Origin: Solirubrobacteraceae bacterium
GTDB lineage: Bacteria; Actinomycetota; Thermoleophilia; Solirubrobacterales; Solirubrobacteraceae
Length of the DNA stretch: 64,000 bases
Reading direction: 5' to 3'
Assembly: GCA_030447505.1 (NCBI GenBank)
Contig: JAUJOT010000005.1
Span: 259,295-323,294, forward strand
Under the pieces are notes generated by a model. It ran no database searches. It saw only the letters and a program-made list of their open reading frames with translations, and had not been told where the DNA came from. Each line of letters opens with the position of its first letter. Position 1 is the stretch's first letter. Made by a program: the position numbers and the translations under genes. Of this stretch, positions 52,150 through 60,586 are shown piece by piece.

Positions 52150-52743
52150 CTAGGAGCGAAGCTGGCGCCACGCGGCGCGCGCTTCCGGAAGCGCCTGGGG
52201 GAGGGCAGCGACCGTCGCTGTGGCGGCCGCCAGGCAGTAGGCGCACAGGGCGCGGTGCCTGCTGATCTGCTCGACCGTCAGCCAGACGCCGCCGGCGGCA
52301 TCGGAAGCGAGCTTGCCCGCGGCGAGCAGCGGGATCAGCGGCATCTCTCGTGCGCGGTCGGCGCCGCCCATCGCGATCAGGGCGAGCGTCGCCCCGTAGT
52401 TCGCGATCGACAGGTTCGCGTCGGGCGTTCGCAGCACCTGGTACGCCTCGCCGGACGCGTCGACCTTGTCGGAATCGATGCCCGGCAGCGGCGGGTCCGG
52501 CAGCCGGCGCAGGATCCCGGTCTGATACAGCGAGATCACGCCCATGGCGGCGGTCGCGCCGAGCATCAGGGCCGTCTGGCGCCGGCGGCGCGTGAGGTGC
52601 TCGCTGACGCCGTGGCGCAGGTCGTCGCTGACACGCTCGGCGGCCTTCGAGCTGCTGCGACCGATGCCGTCGCGCCCTCGGGCTGCGCGAGCGGACGGGC
52701 CTGCGGCGGGACGGCTGAACGTAAGGACGGGCGCGTTGCTCAT
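52150..52743 (-). CDS. VKOR-like membrane protein with a single CxxC
   Basis: Protein of 197 aa with a basic N-terminus and about four hydrophobic segments. The family-like block LYQTGILRRLPDPPLPGID is followed by TPDANLSIANYGATLALIAM and CAYC (C167, C170), which would be the quinone-linked active-site pair. The second, shuttle Cys pair of complete VKOR enzymes is absent, so electron transfer to a thioredoxin-like partner would need another protein. Converges with the amylase gene. Confidence 0.7.
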   Translation of the reverse strand: MSNAPVLTFSRPAAGPSARAARGRDGIGRSSSKAAERVSDDLRHGVSEHLTRRRRQTALMLGATAAMGVISLYQTGILRRLPDPPLPGIDSDKVDASGEAYQVLRTPDANLSIANYGATLALIAMGGADRAREMPLIPLLAAGKLASDAAGGVWLTVEQISRHRALCAYCLAAATATVAALPQALPEARAAWRQLRS

Positions 52744-52851
52744 AGGGCTGCTCCTCTTCGTGGCTCGTGACGGCTGGCTACCCGGTCAGGGCGGTCACGT
52801 GCACCGCACGTGCTCGCGATGACACGGCACGGCTGCTCCGTCGCCGCCCTG

Positions 52852-54156
52852 TCACGGGGCCGCACGCTGAGTCGCCACGACGCGGCCGCCGCGGTGCGGG
52901 ACAAGTGCGGTTCCGCGCAGGGCGACGCGCTCGGGGGCGCCGGCCGCAGCGAGCAGCACGCGCGCCAGGACGGTCGGGACGACGGCTCGTGCCTCGACGA
53001 TCGTCAAGGCCGCCCCGAGGCAGGCGCGCTCTCCGCCGCCAAACGGCAGCGAACGCCCGGGCGCCTCGCCGGTCAGCCAGCGTTGCGGGCGAAACGACTG
53101 CGCGCCAGGGGTGCTGAGCAGACCGTGCACGAGCGGGATCGCGACGATCACCGACGTGCCGGGCGCCAGCTCGTGGCCGCCGACCTCGACCGACGTCGTC
53201 AGCTCGCGCGCGGCGTCGACGATCGCCGGGCGCGTGTGCAGCGTCTCGAGGATCGCAGCGCGCGTCATGCGATCCTCGCCGCCGCGCTCGTCGAGGATGC
53301 GATCGACGACCGCCGGATGGCGGGCGAGGCGTTCGAGCATCCAGGTCAGCCCGACGCCGATCGGCTCGACGGCGGCGATCAACAGGCCGACGAGCTCGTC
53401 GACGACGACCTCGTCGCCGACCTCGCCGCCGGCGTCGACCAGCGTCGCGAGGATGTCCGCGCCGGCGACCGCGGATCGAGCCCGCCGGCGCTGCAGCTCT
53501 TCGCGCAGCAGGCGATCCACTCGCCGCCGCAGCGCCCGGAAGACCGACCACTCCAGGCGGCCGATCGGACCGCCGTGCGGATCGGGCACCCACACTCCGG
53601 GGGCGACGAGCGGCGACCACATCATCCGCAGCACGACGCGTTCGAGCGCGGCAGCGCGGTGTCGCTCGCGCACCGCCAGGACCTCGCGCACGAACACGGC
53701 GAGCGCGAGCGCCCGCACGCGCGGCAGCAGGGCGAATGGCCGCCCGAGCGGCCATCGGGCCACGTGCTCGCGCGCGACGTCGGCGATGTCGGCGCTCGAT
53801 GCCTCCAGGTGGGACTGCGCGAGGACGGGCAGCAGACGAGCGCGCGCCGCTCGGTGCGCGGCGGCGTCGGCGCCGAGGGCGGAGCCAGGCGGCAGGACGG
53901 GCAGCAGGCGACGGCGCGCGGCGCCGGCATGGGCGATCTGCGGGTCGCCCTGCAGCAGCACGTCCAGCGCGTCCGGCGCCGCGACGACGACGGCGGTCCC
54001 GACGCGCGACAAGCGCAGCGTGAAGACGTCGCCGTAGCGTTCGCGCGCCTCGACCAGCGTTCCGAGCGGATCGCGGCTGAGGCGCAACGCCTGGACGATC
54101 GGCGGAGCGCTCGGCCCGGGCGGGAGCCCGCGGCGCGTCACGACCCTCGCTCGCAC
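52852..54156 (-). CDS. Cytochrome P450 with unusual core motifs
   Basis: P450 of 434 aa. The haem-thiolate loop is FGGGERACLGAAL with C379, so the fold is clear. The ExxR of the K-helix reads E304-T-L-H307, with His in place of Arg (an Arg follows at 309), and the I-helix (A/G)Gx(D/E)T reads AAVEP (261-265), lacking the Thr. These residues normally stabilise the haem pocket and deliver protons. No ferredoxin partner is adjacent. N-terminal Pro-rich LPPGPSAPP is typical. Confidence 0.85.
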   Translation of the reverse strand: MRARVVTRRGLPPGPSAPPIVQALRLSRDPLGTLVEARERYGDVFTLRLSRVGTAVVVAAPDALDVLLQGDPQIAHAGAARRRLLPVLPPGSALGADAAAHRAARARLLPVLAQSHLEASSADIADVAREHVARWPLGRPFALLPRVRALALAVFVREVLAVRERHRAAALERVVLRMMWSPLVAPGVWVPDPHGGPIGRLEWSVFRALRRRVDRLLREELQRRRARSAVAGADILATLVDAGGEVGDEVVVDELVGLLIAAVEPIGVGLTWMLERLARHPAVVDRILDERGGEDRMTRAAILETLHTRPAIVDAARELTTSVEVGGHELAPGTSVIVAIPLVHGLLSTPGAQSFRPQRWLTGEAPGRSLPFGGGERACLGAALTIVEARAVVPTVLARVLLAAAGAPERVALRGTALVPHRGGRVVATQRAAP

Positions 54157-54206
54157 GGCATGACGCCGCTCGGCTGGCGCCCGCGCTCGCGGGTAGAGGC
54201 GTTGCC

Positions 54207-55394
54207 ATGGCAGACTCCGAAGACGCCGCGACCAGAACCGGCGACGACGCGCTGCGACGCCTGCGCGAGCTCGCCCTGCTGAGCGGCGCGCGCGTCAGCG
54301 ACGACAATCACGCGCTTCTGCTCGAGGACGGCGAGCGCACCTTCGCCGCCCTGTTGGACGCGATCGCCGGCGCTCGACGGCAGATCGCCCTCTCGGCTCA
54401 CGTCTTCTGGGGCGCCATCGCCGAGGACGTCGGCAGCGCGATCGCCGCGCGCGCTCGCGACGGCCTCGCGTGCTGCGTGCTGCTCGACGGCGTACAGGCG
54501 CTCAAGACACGCTCCGCTCTGCTGTCGTCGATGCGCCGCGCCGGCGTCGACGTCGCTCTCGCGCGCACCCCGTGGCGCCACCCGCTGCAGCTCAACCGGC
54601 GCCTGCATCGCAGCCTGGTCGTCGTCGACGGCGAGCTCGCGCTCGTCGGCGGCGTCGGCATCGGGGACGACTGGCGGCGCTCGCAGCGCTCGCGCCCGTT
54701 CCGCGACCGCGAGCTCCTGCTGCGCGGCCCGATCGTCGAAGACGTGCTCGGCGCCTTCTTCGAGGAGTGGCTGGAGGCCACGGGTGAGCTGCCCTGCCGC
54801 TCCGGGCGACCGCCGGAGCCGGTCTGCGCGGTCGGCGGCGCCGGCGCGCCGATGCTCGCGCTGCGCTCGCGCGCGGGAACGGGGACGTCGCCGCTCGAGC
54901 GCGCGCTGCGGACCACGATCGTCTCCGCGCGCTCGGCGCTCGACATCTCGACCGCCTACTTCGTGCCGCCGCGGCCGATCCGAGACGCGCTCAGCGCGGC
55001 GGCGCTGCGCGGCGTCCGCGTTCGCGTGCTGCTGCCGGGCGCGCACTCGAACCGGCCGGCCGCTCGGCGCGCAGGGCAGGGGCTGTACGCCGATCTGCTG
55101 CAGGCCGGCGTCGAGATCCACGAGTACCGGCCGGCGATGCTGCACGCCAAGACGATCGTCGTCGACGGCGGCTTGTCGGCGGTCGGCTCGGCGAACGTCG
55201 ACGACCGGTCGCTGCTGCTCGACGACGAGCTCGTCGTGTTCGCCGCCGACGCGCGGCTGTCGCGAGAGCTGCAGGATGCGTTCGAGGAGGACCTTCGAGA
55301 CAGCGATCAGGTGCATCGCCGGTCCTGGCAGTGCCGCCCGCTGGGCGGCCGCGTCATCGAGCGCGCGGCGCTGCTCGTCCGCCGCGACCTGTAG
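54207..55394 (+). CDS. PLD-like protein (cardiolipin-synthase type), first HKD altered
   Basis: Protein of 395 aa with two phospholipase-D half-domains. The second HKD is intact (H313, K315, D320 in MLHAKTIVVDGG). In the first, HxK is H134-R135-S136, so the Lys is Ser, while D141 remains (LHRSLVVVDGE). Cardiolipin synthase would need both; it may be a one-site transferase or impaired. No N-terminal membrane helices, unlike typical Cls. Start ATG 54207; divergent from the P450 gene. Confidence 0.85.
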   Translation: MADSEDAATRTGDDALRRLRELALLSGARVSDDNHALLLEDGERTFAALLDAIAGARRQIALSAHVFWGAIAEDVGSAIAARARDGLACCVLLDGVQALKTRSALLSSMRRAGVDVALARTPWRHPLQLNRRLHRSLVVVDGELALVGGVGIGDDWRRSQRSRPFRDRELLLRGPIVEDVLGAFFEEWLEATGELPCRSGRPPEPVCAVGGAGAPMLALRSRAGTGTSPLERALRTTIVSARSALDISTAYFVPPRPIRDALSAAALRGVRVRVLLPGAHSNRPAARRAGQGLYADLLQAGVEIHEYRPAMLHAKTIVVDGGLSAVGSANVDDRSLLLDDELVVFAADARLSRELQDAFEEDLRDSDQVHRRSWQCRPLGGRVIERAALLVRRDL

Positions 55395-55447
55395 CCGCCC
55401 GCGCTCGCGCGCGCCGACGTCTGCGGCCGTCTCGCGCCACGTCGTTG

Positions 55448-56455
55448 TCATCCCCGCTCGCGCTCGATGGCGGCGAGAGCGATCCCGGTGGCGGCCGCGA
55501 TCCCGCCGGCGGCGAGCAGCTCGCGGCGGTGCAGGTTGAGCCAGAGCTGTGGGCTGAACGATGACGCCCGCTCGTCGAAGATGCCGTGCGTGCCGCGGTC
55601 CTCGTCGTCGTCGACGGGCTCGAACAGGTAGTCCTCGCGGTCGTCGGCGAGCGGCCTGTCCTGCATCTGCTGGCCCTTGAACGCGTGCTTGGCCAGGTAG
55701 CGGTCGACGTACGAGGGCGCAAGCCAGTTGCCGACGATCGTCTTCACGGTCGAGCGCCCGACCCAGATCTCGCGGCGATCGTGATCGGCCGCCCAGGTGA
55801 TCGCTCGCGCGGCGACCTCCGGCTGGAAGATGGGCGCGACGGGCTGCGGGTGCTGGCTCAGCCCGCGCGTGCGCACCCAGCCGAACTGCGTCGTGTTCAG
55901 TCCGGGAAGCTGGACGATCGTCAGCTTGACGTTGCTGGCGTCGTGGATGAGCTCGGTGCGCAGCGCCTCGACGAATCCCTGCAAGCCGTGCTTGGCGCCG
56001 CAGTAGCTCGCCTGCAGGGGGATGCCGCGACGCGCCAGCGCCGAGCCGACCTGGACGATCTTGCCGTGGTCGCGCGGCAGCATCCGCTTGAGCGCCGCCA
56101 TCGCGCCGTAGACGCTTCCGAGGAACGTCACCTCGACGACGCGCCGGAACTCGTCCGGCCTGGTCTCGGTGACCTTCGCGAGGATTGCCGTCATCGCGGC
56201 GTTGACCCAGACGTCGATCGGGCCGAGCTCGTCTTCGACGGTCGACGCGGCGGCATCGACCGCGGCCGCGTCGGAGACGTCGACGTGCACGATCAACGCC
56301 TCGCCGCCGCTCGCGCGTACCTCGCGCGCCGCGCCCTCGAGGCCGCCCCGGCCGCGCGCCAGCAGCGCCACCTTCGCGCCCTGGCACCCGAATGCGCGCG
56401 CGCTCGCGCGACCGACGCCGGCCGACGCGCCGGTGACTACCACGACGCGGCTCAC
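55448..56455 (-). CDS. Short-chain dehydrogenase with C-terminal extension
   Basis: SDR of 335 aa. NAD(P) motif VVVTGASAGVGRASARAF, the AALKRMLPRDHGKIVQVGSA strand and catalytic YxxxK as SYCGAKHGLQGF. The usual family is about 250 aa; the extra part (about 245-335) ends in a hydrophobic helix (LLAAGGIAAATGIALAAI) that may anchor it to the membrane. GTG 56455 overlaps the stop of a 39-codon gene by 4 bp, so it is coupled. Substrate unknown. Confidence 0.88.
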   Translation of the reverse strand: MSRVVVVTGASAGVGRASARAFGCQGAKVALLARGRGGLEGAAREVRASGGEALIVHVDVSDAAAVDAAASTVEDELGPIDVWVNAAMTAILAKVTETRPDEFRRVVEVTFLGSVYGAMAALKRMLPRDHGKIVQVGSALARRGIPLQASYCGAKHGLQGFVEALRTELIHDASNVKLTIVQLPGLNTTQFGWVRTRGLSQHPQPVAPIFQPEVAARAITWAADHDRREIWVGRSTVKTIVGNWLAPSYVDRYLAKHAFKGQQMQDRPLADDREDYLFEPVDDDEDRGTHGIFDERASSFSPQLWLNLHRRELLAAGGIAAATGIALAAIERERG

Positions 56456-56571
56456 GGCGCGCTCCCTCGGCTCGACATCCGCCCCAGCAGCGGACTCGAC
56501 GCGAGCCCGAACGAGCTGCGCCTGCGCTCGCCGCGCACGTCGAGGTAGCGCAATCCACCGGTCTTCGCCAC
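56452..56571 (-). CDS. 39-aa basic peptide coupled to the SDR gene
   Basis: GTG at 56571 preceded by GGAGGTGATC, a perfect match to the complement of the 16S rRNA tail at the right distance. The peptide (KTGGLRYLDVRGERRRSS then FGLASSPLLGRMSSRG) has no known family. Its stop overlaps the SDR start (GTGA). The ribosome-binding site makes real translation very likely; function unknown. Confidence 0.65.
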   Translation of the reverse strand: MAKTGGLRYLDVRGERRRSSFGLASSPLLGRMSSRGSAP

Positions 56572-56674
56572 GTGATCACCTCCGTTGTCGTCTTGGCCTC
56601 GGCTGTCCTGCGATGCATCGCTTACCCGTTGGCGTCGCTCCTGTCGGCTTCCCGGCTCGTGCACGTGTTGTAGA

Positions 56675-57003
56675 GGACGTCAGGATGCGTCGGCGGAACG
56701 GCTGGTCGTTGCAGTGGTCCAGCAGGTGGATCGTCTTCGCGGCGCGGCCCACGTGTTGCAGCGCGCGGGCGAGCGAGGCGAGGTGGGGGGTGTGGCTGCG
56801 TAGGGCGCGGACGAGCTGGCTGACGGTCGTGTGGCGCTGCAGCAGGCTGCCGGCGACGCGCAGGAGGTCGTCGTAATGCTGCTCGGTCGGGTCGGCGAGC
56901 GGGAGCTTGGCGTGGACGTCGACGATCCGCGCGTTCGCGGCGGCGAGCGTTTCGGGCCGCAGGTAGCGCTGGCGACGTAGCGGGGTTCCGACCGCAAATC
57001 TAC
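56675..57003 (-). pseudogene. Tn3-family transposase remnant
   Basis: A minus-strand frame reads QRYLRPETLAAANARIVD, then DDLLRVAGSLLQRHTTVSQL, ARALQHVGRAAKTIHLLDHC and NDQPFRRRIL. The last three segments match the C-terminal part of Tn3-type DDE transposases (MLRVVGSL..., IGRIAKTLYLL..., YRRRVLTQLNRGE). The first block joins a more upstream part of the protein, so an internal deletion is implied. No start or terminal repeat is left. Confidence 0.75.
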
Positions 57004-57078
57004 GCGAGACAAAGCTGAGTGTCAGTCGCCGTCGTGGCCGCGGCCGGCAAGGGTGCGCCTAGCCGATTCGCAGACATA

Positions 57079-58386
57079 ATGCGCCAATGCCGCGTCTCCT
57101 TCGCCGTCGTCGCTAGCCGTGAGCGCGCGGCGCTCGCCGCCGCGTGCGGGCGGTGCCGAGGCGATCGCGCCCGGGCTGAGGCGAAACCTCGCACGTTCTG
57201 GCTGCTGCTGCTGCAGGTCGCGCTCGTGGGCGCGACCGTCGGCGTCGAGCGCGCCGTGTTGCCCCTACTCGCAAAGGGGGAATTCGGCCTCGCCTCGACG
57301 ACCGCGGCTGTCTCCTTCATCGCATCGTTCGGGCTTGCGAAGGCGCCGCTGAACCTCATCGCCGGGAGGCTCGCCGACCGCTACGGACGCCGCAACGTCC
57401 TGCTCGGCGGCTGGCTCGTGGCACTCCCCGTCCCGGCGTTGATCGCTGTCGCGCCGGCATGGGAGGTCGTCGTCGCGGCGAACTTGCTACTCGGCGCCCA
57501 GCAGGGCCTCTGCTGGTCGACGTCGCTGTTCATCCACCTCGACGTCGCCGGCGCCCGCCGCCGGGGCTTCGCCGTCGGGCTCAACGAACTGTTTGGCTAC
57601 GGCGGCGCGGCGCTCATCGCGTATGCCGCGGGGTGGCTCGCCGCCGACCTCGGCACGCGCCCGTGGCCCTTCGTGCTGCAGGGCGCCCTGATCATCGCGG
57701 GCTTCGCCACCGCGGCGCTGCTCGTGCCCGAGACCCGTCCGCCGCTCACGGCGGCTGAGGACGCCGGGCCTGCGCGCAAGAGCGGAAGGACGCGATTCGC
57801 TGCCATCTGCCAGGCCGGTCATGTGACTAAGGTCGCCGACGTCGTCGCCTGGGGCCTGCTGCCCGTCTACCTGATCGACCGCGGGCTCGGAACCGCGACG
57901 GTGGCGGCGATCGCCGCGCTCTATCCCGCCGTCTGGGGCGCGCTGCAGCCGCTCACCGGCGCGCTCAGCGACCGCGCCGGACGCGTGCGGCCAATCGCCG
58001 CCGGACTGCTCTGCCAGGCCGGCGGCCTCCTGCTCCTGGCTGCCGCGGGATCGGTGGCCGGCTGGGTCGCGGGCGTTGCCGTCCTCGGTGCCGGCACCGC
58101 GCTGGCCTATCCCGTGCTCCTCGCTGCGGCGGGCGATGCCGCACCCGCCGGCCAGCGCGCCTCTGCCGTCGGCGTCTACCGCTTCTGGCGCGACCTCGGG
58201 TTCGTCGCGGGAGCGCTCGGGGGAGGGGCGCTGGCCGACGCGATCGGTACGCCCGCCGCACTCGAGGTGCTCGCCGCCGCCGCCGCCGCGTCGTCGGCGC
58301 TGCTGGGCGCTGCGCTCATGCACGCGCGCGCGGTGGGGGCCAAGCCCGCCCCGCCCCCGGTGCTCTCCTCGTCGCGGCCCGATTGA
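57079..58386 (+). CDS. MFS transporter
   Basis: Twelve-TM major facilitator of about 435 aa. Signature between TM2 and TM3: GRLADRYGRRNVLLGG; central loop with ARKSGRTRF; second-half signature GALSDRAGRVRPIAAG. It resembles the drug/metabolite efflux branch; no substrate clue. The start is uncertain (ATG 57079 chosen; an upstream in-frame GTG at 57019 is possible). The Tn3 remnant lies just upstream and may have brought or replaced its promoter. Confidence 0.85.
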   Translation: MRQCRVSFAVVASRERAALAAACGRCRGDRARAEAKPRTFWLLLLQVALVGATVGVERAVLPLLAKGEFGLASTTAAVSFIASFGLAKAPLNLIAGRLADRYGRRNVLLGGWLVALPVPALIAVAPAWEVVVAANLLLGAQQGLCWSTSLFIHLDVAGARRRGFAVGLNELFGYGGAALIAYAAGWLAADLGTRPWPFVLQGALIIAGFATAALLVPETRPPLTAAEDAGPARKSGRTRFAAICQAGHVTKVADVVAWGLLPVYLIDRGLGTATVAAIAALYPAVWGALQPLTGALSDRAGRVRPIAAGLLCQAGGLLLLAAAGSVAGWVAGVAVLGAGTALAYPVLLAAAGDAAPAGQRASAVGVYRFWRDLGFVAGALGGGALADAIGTPAALEVLAAAAAASSALLGAALMHARAVGAKPAPPPVLSSSRPD

Positions 58387-58517
58387 CGCTCCGATGCCTG
58401 GCACGCGCAGGCCGAGGCCGCGATGCGCAAGATGATGGCCGATGACGGTGAGCAGCGCGATGTTCCTGTCGGTCAGCGGCGCGATTTGGCTGGAGCGCCG
58501 GCGGGTAGTCGGTGGCG

Positions 58518-59324
58518 ATGTCGAATATGACATCGGCGGACAAGGCGCCGGTCGGCAGCGAGAAGCAGCTTCGGCAGTACAACTACGAGCACTTCTGGTT
58601 CAAGCACATCTTCGGCGACGTCTGGCGGTCGATGAAGGGCGCCGGTCTGCGTCCTGGCGAGGCGCCGCCGGACTTCGACCTCGAGTCCACCGATGGCAAG
58701 AGGGTGACGCTTGGGGGCTTCAGCGGCCGGCCGCTGCTGATCCACATGGGCAGCGGCACCTGACCAATCACCACCGGCTCGGTCGAGCCGCTCAAACAGC
58801 TTCACGAGTGGTACGCAGATCGGGTGCAGTTCCTCGACGTCTTCATCCGCCAGGCACACCCCGGCGGCGATCGCCACCATTACGAGACGTATGAGGAGAA
58901 GGTCGAGGGCGCCCGCGAGTACAAGCGCCTGGAGGGCCTGGACTGGCCGGTCCTCGTTGACGACTACCAGGGCACGGTGCACCGCCAGTACAGCGCGGAG
59001 ATGGCCGACCCGTCGTTTCTGGTTGATGTCGAGGGCAAGGTCGCCTTCTATTGCATGTGGACGCACGTGCCGACGCTCAAGCGCGCCATCGACGAGTTGC
59101 TGGCCCAGGACGGCAGCGGGACCGTCGCCGGCGGCATCGACAAGAAGCCGCATCTGCTCGCGTCCTTCGCCGACGGCTACCGCGGTCCGCGTCGCGGTGG
59201 TCGGCGCGGCGTGGTCGAGTACGACCTTGGCGCCGGCGGCGCCGGAACGATGAGCTTCATCGGCAAGCACATCAAGCCGCTGCGCAAGATCGCGTTGAGC
59301 CCCAAGCCCCGCAGCGAACGCTAG
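58518..59324 (+). CDS. Deiodinase-like redoxin with in-frame UGA at the catalytic position (candidate selenoprotein)
   Basis: Thioredoxin-fold protein of 268 residues if the UGA codon 82 (58761-58763) is read. Before it: GEAPPDFDLESTDGKRVTL and LLIHMGSGT; after it: PITTGSVEPLKQL, FLDVFIRQAHPGGDR, WPVLVDDYQGTVHRQYS. The break falls exactly where the family has the redox Cys (GSxTCP) or, in iodothyronine deiodinases, Sec (GSCTUPPF), followed by the AHP motif. The frame after UGA is intact to the TAG at 59322. A SECIS-like hairpin follows the UGA. No other stop or frameshift is present. Sec insertion requires selA/B/C/D elsewhere; a nonsense mutation of a Cys codon is the alternative. Confidence 0.75.
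58761..58790 (+). promoter_or_regulatory. Candidate bacterial SECIS element
   Basis: UGA, an 11-nt spacer, then CGGCTC (58775-58780), loop GGTC (58781-58784), GAGCCG (58785-58790): a perfect 6-bp stem. The first loop G is 17 nt after the UGA, within the 16-37 range for bacterial SECIS, and GGUC resembles the apical loop of E. coli fdhF. Confidence 0.6.
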
Positions 59325-59675
59325 ACACCCGTAGCGCCTACTCCGTCGGCCGCGGCCCTACCTCGCCGGCATGTTCACCACGCCACAGAAGGCGTTCGCT
59401 TCGCACACCGCCGAGTCGCAAACCGGCTACGTCCAACGAGCCGGTGCTGAAGGCCCCAACCGTCCACCAGACCGTCGACAAAAGTCAAAGCCAAGCCCCC
59501 GATCGGCGACGGAAGCTAGCGTCAGGGGAGACGGTGAGCCCGCTCGCGGCCGACCACATCACGCTCACCGGCCGCTACCGATCGCGCTCCTTGAGGGCGC
59601 TACCGCGTCGCGCTCCTCGAGGCGCTCGTACCCGCAGCAACTACCCACGAGCTCAATACGCGCGGGCGTCGCGGG
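59325..59675. other. Intergenic region, 351 bp
   Basis: No gene seen. It runs from the redoxin stop into the degraded 3' end of the GMC gene and probably contains lost coding sequence. Confidence 0.45.
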
Positions 59676-60403
59676 TTAACGCACGGCCACGATCGACCGC
59701 CCCTCCGCCACGAGCCGCGTGGCTTGCGTTCCGTCGCGCAGCTCGACACCGCGGCGCACGAGCGGCCCGAGCAGCCGGGTGGCGACGTCGTTCTTGGCGC
59801 CGATCGCGCACGCGAACGTGTCGCAGGTCCCGCAGCGCATGCAGCTCGGCCGCGCGCCATCGCTGCGATGGTTGATCGCCAGGGGCAGCGGGAACGATCC
59901 AGCCCGGCCCGGCGCCCGGCGTGCGCGATCCGGCGCGCGACGGGGCCCAGGTCGGCCGCGTCCTGCGGGTAGGGAGCCGACCGTGGTGGCTCCGTCGGAT
60001 CGCCGTCGCCGCCGGCGACGTCGAGCAGTCGCTCGGCGTGGGCATACGATCGCTCGAGGTCCCCGTAGCGCAGTGGCCATTCGGCGCCGGAGCCCGCGAC
60101 GATCTCGGCGGACCGCGCGAAATCGGTGACGCGCATCCGCATCGCGACGCCGCCGAAGAACACCGACGGCCCGCCCACGCAGGCGTACCCGCCGACGCTC
60201 GAGCCGTCCGCCCGCTGCGCCACGTCGGCGCAGAAGTGCGAGGTCAGCTGGGCGCTGGCCTGCGGCAGCGACGCCTGCGGGCCGCGGGCGACGCCCGTTC
60301 CGCGCTCGAGCATCAGCAGGCGCTGACCGGCGCCGGCGAGTGCGTACGCCGCGCACGCTGCGCCAAACCCGCTTCCGATGACGATCGCGTCGTAGTCAGC
60401 CAT
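59676..60403 (-). pseudogene. Truncated, frameshifted GMC oxidoreductase
   Basis: FAD motif VIGSGFGAACAAYAL at the start (ATG 60403), GGPSVFFGGVAMRM typical of the GMC family. Near 59900 the frame shifts by one: the family sequence LPLAINHRSDGARPSCMRC and CDTFACAIGAKNDVATRLL continues in the other frame, then ends at TAA 59676. Only about 240 of some 520 residues exist, so the C-terminal half with the catalytic His is lost. Confidence 0.82.
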
Positions 60404-60586
60404 GCCGGTGCGGTTCCCGCTGGCTGCGCGCTTCGCCCGCACGTCAGCCATCGGACGCGGCGCGTCATCACGGTGACTGCGGCCCGGCCAGCGGCGTCAC
60501 GCGGGCGACAGCGGCCCAATCTGCACGTGCCCGAGAGGACATACGGGTGTGGCAATGCCGAGCAGCAACCGAAGGGAGTATCGAAG

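Noticed and set aside
52810..54282. Long plus-strand open frame opposite the P450
   Set aside because: The minus strand has a clear haem loop and P450 fold; the plus frame is low-complexity.
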